Shown one piece after another: positions 6,352-9,904 of a DNA stretch of 9,904 bases. The notes beneath the pieces are model-generated. The model was given only the letters and a program-made list of their open reading frames with translations. It was not told the origin of the DNA and did not search any database. The stretch is from JBEVNX01 sp040507895 (GTDB lineage Bacteria; Desulfobacterota; Binatia; JACPRU01), in NCBI GenBank assembly GCA_040507895.1, contig JBEVNX010000003.1, forward strand, positions 1 to 9,904, in the 5' to 3' direction. The translations under genes were made by a program, and so were the position numbers. How positions within the stretch are numbered: position 1 is the first letter of the stretch; each line of letters starts with the position of its first letter.

Positions 6352-6356
6352 ACATG
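6344..6356 (+). promoter_or_regulatory. Alternative ribosome site and ATG just after dapF
   Basis: GGAG (6344-6347), in the last dapF codons, lies 6 nt before an ATG at 6354 that is in frame with the transglutaminase-like gene. It would add 39 residues. Those residues have no recognisable domain, and their codons favour G/C at the third position less than the rest of the gene does. I therefore prefer a later start, but this site keeps the longer form possible. Confidence 0.3.
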
Positions 6357-6366
6357 GAGAGATCGC

Positions 6367-6383
6367 TCGCTTTCGAAAAGCGA
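6367..6383 (+). promoter_or_regulatory. Small hairpin after dapF
   Basis: TCGCTTT (6367-6373) and AAAGCGA (6377-6383) form a perfect 7-bp stem with a CGA triloop, 15 nt after the dapF stop. No T-run follows. It could be a dapF 3' hairpin or the first element of the structured spacer before the next gene. Confidence 0.35.
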
Positions 6384-6388
6384 CCGGA

Positions 6389-6467
6389 CCGAGCATCCCC
6401 CTGGCTTTGCGCTGCCACCGCCGACGCAGCTCCGGTTGAGTCGCGCGCGTGCATGGGGGATGTTCGG
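6389..6467 (+). repeat. 13-bp long-range inverted repeat in the dapF-transglutaminase spacer
   Basis: CCGAGCATCCCCC (6389-6401) and GGGGGATGTTCGG (6455-6467) are complementary at 12 of 13 positions, with a G-U at the remaining one, and enclose 53 nt. The 3' arm covers an ATG at 6453 and ends 3 nt before the ATG at 6471, taking in part of the GGAGG at 6466-6470. In RNA this stem would mask the likely translation start of the downstream gene. This reads as a candidate translation-control leader; the pairing is seen, the function is inferred. Confidence 0.45.
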
Positions 6468-6470
6468 AGG

Positions 6471-7148
6471 ATGAACGAATTCGAGCCGTTTCTGAGACCG
6501 ACGCGGTTTCTCGAGAGCGATTCCGAACCCGTGCGCGACTTCGCATCGCGGGCGACCGGCACCGCCACGCGTGAAATCGACAAGGCGGTCGCGCTCTACT
6601 ATGCCATCCGCGACGGCATTCGTTACGACCCTTATGTGATGGCAACGGACCCCGAGCAGTACCGTGCCAGCGTGGTTGCTCGGCTGCCCGCGGCCTACTG
6701 CATCCAGAAGGCGATTCTGCTCGGCGCCACGGCGCGCGCCATCGGCGTGCCGAGCCGTCTCGGGTTCGCGGACGTGCGCAATCACCTGACGTCCCCCAAG
6801 CTTCGCGAGACCATGGGCAGCGATCTGTTCGTCTATCACGGGTACACGGAGCTGTTTCTCGAGGGCCGCTGGGTGAAGGCGACTCCGGCGTTCAACCTCG
6901 GTCTGTGCCAGCGCTTCAGCGTGCTCCCGCTCGAGTTCGACGGTCGCCACGACTCGATCTTCCATCCTTTCGACGCCGAGAATCGCAAACACATGGAGTA
7001 CGTCCGCAGCCACGGCTCGTTCGCCGAGTTTCCCTTTGAACAAGTGATGGCGGCGTTTCGCCGGGAGTACCCGTCGCTGTTCGGCAATCTACAGGCCGGG
7101 CCGGTACGGGACGATCTGTTCCGGCCCCCCGAGCCCGAACGCCGCTGA
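6471..7148 (+). CDS. Transglutaminase-like (cysteine protease fold) protein
   Basis: Bacterial transglutaminase-like domains have a papain-type Cys-His-Asp core and act as peptidases, amidases or acyltransferases; the substrate cannot be told here. The 225-residue product (from ATG 6471) shows FLRPTRFLESDSEPVRDFA, a helix with YYAIRDGIRYDPY (43-55), the nucleophile region AAYCIQKAILLGATARAIGV with C77, and a histidine in VYHGYTELFLEGRWVK (H123). The third triad position, normally Asp in a W-x-x-x-D-P context, reads WVKATPAFN, with Thr138. No signal peptide or membrane segment is visible, so it should be cytoplasmic. The start is uncertain: ATG 6354 has a better ribosome site, and ATG 6453 is also in frame. 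I chose 6471 because the family-like sequence begins there and the upstream codons look non-coding. It lies between dapF and a GNAT gene (10-nt gap). Confidence 0.8.
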   Translation: MNEFEPFLRPTRFLESDSEPVRDFASRATGTATREIDKAVALYYAIRDGIRYDPYVMATDPEQYRASVVARLPAAYCIQKAILLGATARAIGVPSRLGFADVRNHLTSPKLRETMGSDLFVYHGYTELFLEGRWVKATPAFNLGLCQRFSVLPLEFDGRHDSIFHPFDAENRKHMEYVRSHGSFAEFPFEQVMAAFRREYPSLFGNLQAGPVRDDLFRPPEPERR

Positions 7149-7158
7149 CCCGAGCCCG

Positions 7159-7587
7159 ATGGAGATCCACATCCGGCGTGGGCGGCGCACCGACTATGCG
7201 GTGCTCGCCGCGCTCTGCTCGTGGCCGGCGACGGGTGGCGGCTCTCCGCGCCTGTTTCGACGCGCCATCGCCGATCTCGCCTTCGATCTCTACGTCGCCG
7301 AGGAAACGGGGCGCGCGATCGGCATGGTCTCGGTGAGCTACGTTCGCGAGCTCGCGCTCGGCGGACAGCGCGCCACGCTCGAGAACCTGGTCGTCGACCC
7401 GGCGAGGCGGCAAGCGGGCGTCGGCCGGCAGCTCGCCGAGTTCGCGATTCGGCGCGCGCGCCGGCGCGGGGTCCGAGCCTTCGAGGCCCGCTGCCCCGAC
7501 GAGGCCGCCGCGCGGTTCCTCGAGCGCCTGGGCTTTCGCGCGCGCGGAACTCGGTACGTCCGCGCGCTAGAGGAAGGTTCGGGATGA
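7159..7587 (+). CDS. GNAT-family N-acetyltransferase
   Basis: GNAT enzymes transfer an acetyl group from acetyl-CoA to an amine on a small molecule or protein. The 142-residue product is a compact single domain. The start MEIHIRRGRRTDYAVLAALC fits beta1-alpha1. Beta4/motif A is LENLVVDPARRQAGVGRQLA (74-93), with the pyrophosphate-binding R84-x-x-G87-x-G89. The C-terminal part, ARFLERLGFRARGTRYVR (118-135), is the typical motif B ending. The product is arginine-rich. No recognisable substrate signature is present, so the acceptor is unknown. The ATG at 7159 lies 10 nt after the transglutaminase-like gene, with only a weak ribosome site. The stop overlaps the next start in an ATGA junction (7584-7587), so it is likely to be coupled to the glutamate dehydrogenase gene. 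Confidence 0.88.
   Translation: MEIHIRRGRRTDYAVLAALCSWPATGGGSPRLFRRAIADLAFDLYVAEETGRAIGMVSVSYVRELALGGQRATLENLVVDPARRQAGVGRQLAEFAIRRARRRGVRAFEARCPDEAAARFLERLGFRARGTRYVRALEEGSG
7569..7577 (+). promoter_or_regulatory. Shine-Dalgarno of the glutamate dehydrogenase gene
   Basis: AGAGGAAGG, within the last codons of the GNAT gene, lies 6 nt before the ATG at 7584. Together with the ATGA overlap it fixes the dehydrogenase start and indicates translational coupling. Confidence 0.7.
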
Positions 7588-9904
7588 CCCACCGCGGCCG
7601 GGGCGCTTCGGCCGCGCCTCCTCGGGATTCGGGCGAGACCGACGAACGCGAGCTTCGCCGGCGCTTCTCGCCCGCCGAGGCCGAGTCGATGAGCGCCTTC
7701 GCGCGCGGCTTGTTTGCGCGCGAAGGCGCGCGCTACGCGGCGGAGCTCGGCGAGAAGGAGCGCATCGCGGTCGTCACCAGCGCCTTCCGTTTCTTCGCGC
7801 TGGCCCCGGACCGGGTCCGCTGCCGCCTGCGCACCCCGGCGCTGGCCACCGACGGCTGGGACTCGCCCTATACGATCTTCGAGAGCCATCTCACCGACCG
7901 GCCCTTCATCGTCGACACGATCCGCGAGTTCCTCCACCGCCGCGGAGCGACCGTGCGCTACCTCCTCCACCCCATCTTTTCGGTCGAGCGCGACGCTGCC
8001 GGCGCGGTCGTCCGCATGCGCTCGCTCGAGGTTGCGGCGCAGAAGGAATCATTCGTCCACTGCGCGATCGATCGTATCGCCGAGGCGGAATTGCCCGATC
8101 TCGAGCGAGGGCTCGCGGACTGTCTCGGCGACGTGCAGGCCGCGACCGACGACTACTCGAAGATGCGAGCACGCCTGGAAGCCGTGCGGGGCGAGCTCGG
8201 AAGCGCGTCCGGGCCGGAGGCGGACGAGGCTCGCCAGTTTCTCGGCTGGCTAGGCGACGGTAACTTCGTGTTTCTCGGGTACGCCGGGGTCGAGCGGTCG
8301 AACATCGGTGGCCGCGCGCGCTCGCGACTCGAGGAGGCAACCGCCCTCGGCATCCTTCGCGCTCCGGCGCGCGCCCGCGAAGTCGCCGCCCGCGACCTCC
8401 AAGACGACTCCGCAGCGTCGGGCCGCCAGGTCCGCCTCACTGTCACGCGCTCCGGGGTCGACGCGACCGTCCATCGCTTCGCGCCCATGGACCTGGTGAT
8501 CGTCCCGCGTGTCGACGCGAGCGGCCCACCCGGCGGCGAGCACCGATTCTGGGGCCTTTTCACCAGCAAGGCGCACGGCGATACGCCGGCCGAGATCCCC
8601 GTGCTCCGCGAGAAGCTCGCGCGCGTCCTCGTCGGCGAACAGGCGCTGCCCGATTCGCACGATGCCCGCGAGATCGTCGCGATCTTCGAAGCGATGCCCA
8701 AGGTGGAGCTGTTCCAAATGACCCCGGAGGAGCTCCGGGCGGAGGTCGCGACCGTGCGATCGCTCGGCCCGGGCGAAGGTGTGCGCGTGCGGCTCCATCC
8801 TCGAGCTGGTGGGGTTTGGGTCACCGTCGTCGTTCCGCGAGACCGTTTCTCGAGCGAGCTACGTCGCTGGATCGAAGCTGTCCTCGTCGATCGGCTCGGC
8901 GCTCCCCTCCTCGACTACCAGCTGGCGCTCGGCGAGGGCGAGCGGGCGCGGCTCCACTTCCACTTCGGTACGCCGGCCAGCGCGGTGCGCGTGGACGAAG
9001 TGGAGGCGCTCATCGCCGAGCGCGTGCGCTCTTGGGACGATCGCCTGCGCGAGCGCCTTGTCGCCGAGCACGGCGCCGCGCGCGGCCGAGCGCTCGCCGA
9101 GCGCTACGCGAGCCTGTTCACGCCGGAATACAAGGCGGCGACGGACGTGGCGACGGCCGGCGACGACATCCGTCACATCGAGGCACTCGGCGAGGCCGGC
9201 TCGATCGGCATCGATCTGGGCCATGCGGTCGGCGCCGACGCGAACCGCTTCACGCTTCTCAAGCTCTACTTACGGGGCGAAGGCATCGTGCTCTCGGATT
9301 TCCTGCCTTTACTCGAGAATCTCGGCCTGCGGGTCTTCGCCGAGGATTCCGTCGCGCTCGGGCAGGGCGACCCGCGAATCGTTCTCGTGCGCTTCCTGGT
9401 GCAGAATCGGCAGGGCGAGCGACTCCACGTCGACCGGGTGGGGCCGACGCTGGTCCCCGCGATTCTCGAAATCCGCGCCGGCCACGCCGAGAGCGACTCG
9501 CTCAACCGGCTGATCGTCGAGGCGGGCCTCGGCTGGCGCGAGGTCGATCTGCTGCGGACCTATCGCAACCTCGCGTTCCAGGTCGGCGCCGCGCCGAGCC
9601 GCCCGGCGCCCGACGAGGCGTTGCAGCGTCATCCCGATGCCGCGCGCGCTCTGCTCGACCTGTTCGCCGCGCGCTTCGATCCGGCAAAGGCCGCGCGCGC
9701 CGGCGCGGCGAAGGAAGCCCGAGAGCGCTTCGCGAGGGCGCTCGAGGCGGTCGAGACCGCGATCGACGACCAGGTGCTGCGCAACCTCTGCGCGCTCGTC
9801 GAGGCGACGCTGCGGACCAATTTCTTCCGGCCGCTGCGCCCGGACCATCCCTTCGTCTCCCTGAAGATTCACTCGCAGCAAGTGGATTTCCTGCCTCGGC
9901 CTCG
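7584..9904 (+). CDS. NAD-specific glutamate dehydrogenase, large (~180 kDa) type (3'-partial)
   Basis: This family (GdhB/GdhZ/GDH2-like, usually about 1,600 residues) oxidises glutamate to 2-oxoglutarate and ammonia with NAD+, and generally serves catabolism. The frame is open from ATG 7584 to the right edge, giving 773 codons and no stop. By reading, I recognise the N-terminal regulatory region: DRPFIVDTIREFLHRRGATV, then HPIFSVERD (ACT-like); NFVFLGY (227-233); HRFWGLFTSKAHG (320-332); PKVELFQMTPEEL, with LFQM at 376-379; LNRLIVEAGLGWREVDLLRT, then YRNLAFQ (near 656); LRTNFFRP; and HPFVSLKIHSQQVDF (from about 755), which introduces the catalytic domain. The Rossmann/catalytic half lies beyond the window. 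The codons are very GC-rich and continuous, with no frameshift seen. The start overlaps the GNAT stop by 4 nt and has a good Shine-Dalgarno. Activity is often controlled allosterically by amino acids in this family; nothing here shows the effector. Confidence 0.93.
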   Translation, partial: MTHRGRGASAAPPRDSGETDERELRRRFSPAEAESMSAFARGLFAREGARYAAELGEKERIAVVTSAFRFFALAPDRVRCRLRTPALATDGWDSPYTIFESHLTDRPFIVDTIREFLHRRGATVRYLLHPIFSVERDAAGAVVRMRSLEVAAQKESFVHCAIDRIAEAELPDLERGLADCLGDVQAATDDYSKMRARLEAVRGELGSASGPEADEARQFLGWLGDGNFVFLGYAGVERSNIGGRARSRLEEATALGILRAPARAREVAARDLQDDSAASGRQVRLTVTRSGVDATVHRFAPMDLVIVPRVDASGPPGGEHRFWGLFTSKAHGDTPAEIPVLREKLARVLVGEQALPDSHDAREIVAIFEAMPKVELFQMTPEELRAEVATVRSLGPGEGVRVRLHPRAGGVWVTVVVPRDRFSSELRRWIEAVLVDRLGAPLLDYQLALGEGERARLHFHFGTPASAVRVDEVEALIAERVRSWDDRLRERLVAEHGAARGRALAERYASLFTPEYKAATDVATAGDDIRHIEALGEAGSIGIDLGHAVGADANRFTLLKLYLRGEGIVLSDFLPLLENLGLRVFAEDSVALGQGDPRIVLVRFLVQNRQGERLHVDRVGPTLVPAILEIRAGHAESDSLNRLIVEAGLGWREVDLLRTYRNLAFQVGAAPSRPAPDEALQRHPDAARALLDLFAARFDPAKAARAGAAKEARERFARALEAVETAIDDQVLRNLCALVEATLRTNFFRPLRPDHPFVSLKIHSQQVDFLPRP

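Noticed and set aside
5566..6645. 359-codon open frame on the - strand over dapF
   Set aside because: It is an antisense shadow of the DapF-like gene and the following spacer with no domain.
8779..9513. 244-codon + strand open frame, Ser/Arg-rich
   Set aside because: It is in another frame of the glutamate dehydrogenase gene, whose own frame is open through the region with family motifs on both sides.
1..9904. CRISPR arrays, tRNA/rRNA genes, IS elements, phage or toxin-antitoxin genes
   Set aside because: None seen on reading: no regular direct repeats, no transposase motifs, no cloverleaf, and gene content is ordinary housekeeping.

Overview
The window is high-GC bacterial chromosome. It looks like core housekeeping sequence, with no phage, transposon, CRISPR or defence genes. 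The layout and protein features suggest a proteobacterial or 'deltaproteobacterial-type' lineage, possibly uncultivated. The pointers are an ftsQ-ftsA-ftsZ order, an FtsZ tail ending DIPTFLRKQAD, a Tat-type dienelactone hydrolase and a giant NAD-dependent glutamate dehydrogenase. That placement is inference; nothing here fixes the phylum.

Left part (1-3249, + strand): the distal end of a dcw division cluster. A 5'-truncated ftsQ (divisome scaffold, POTRA domain) is followed 2 nt later by ftsA (actin-like membrane tether). After a 110-nt spacer come a perfect Shine-Dalgarno and ftsZ (tubulin-like ring GTPase). The spacer holds a strong hairpin and a G-rich tract. FtsA keeps its C-terminal amphipathic helix and FtsZ keeps its C-terminal peptide, so the tether-ring pair looks intact.

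Middle (3257-4558, - strand): an iron-sulfur 23S rRNA m5U methyltransferase (RlmD-like), convergent with ftsZ and only 7 nt from it. A 14-bp hairpin sits at the junction, inside the last codons of the methyltransferase. A short divergent spacer (4559-4652) with another hairpin separates it from the next operon.

Right part (4653-9904, + strand): a run of five co-directional genes. In order they are a Tat-signal dienelactone hydrolase, a DapF-fold epimerase, a transglutaminase-like cysteine enzyme, a GNAT acetyltransferase, and the N-terminal half (773 codons) of a large NAD-glutamate dehydrogenase that runs off the right edge. Three of the four junctions are tight (10 nt, 10 nt and a 4-nt ATGA overlap). 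The dapF/transglutaminase junction is a 119-nt stretch with two inverted repeats. The theme is loosely amino-acid metabolism, but no full pathway is visible.

The most notable observations are: the DapF-like protein has serine at both positions of the catalytic cysteine pair although the rest of the active site is intact; the dapF/transglutaminase spacer can fold into a 13-bp long-range stem that reaches the likely start codon; and the Tat-hydrolase has a well-placed internal Shine-Dalgarno and ATG that would give a cytoplasmic form. I found no convincing undescribed multi-gene system.
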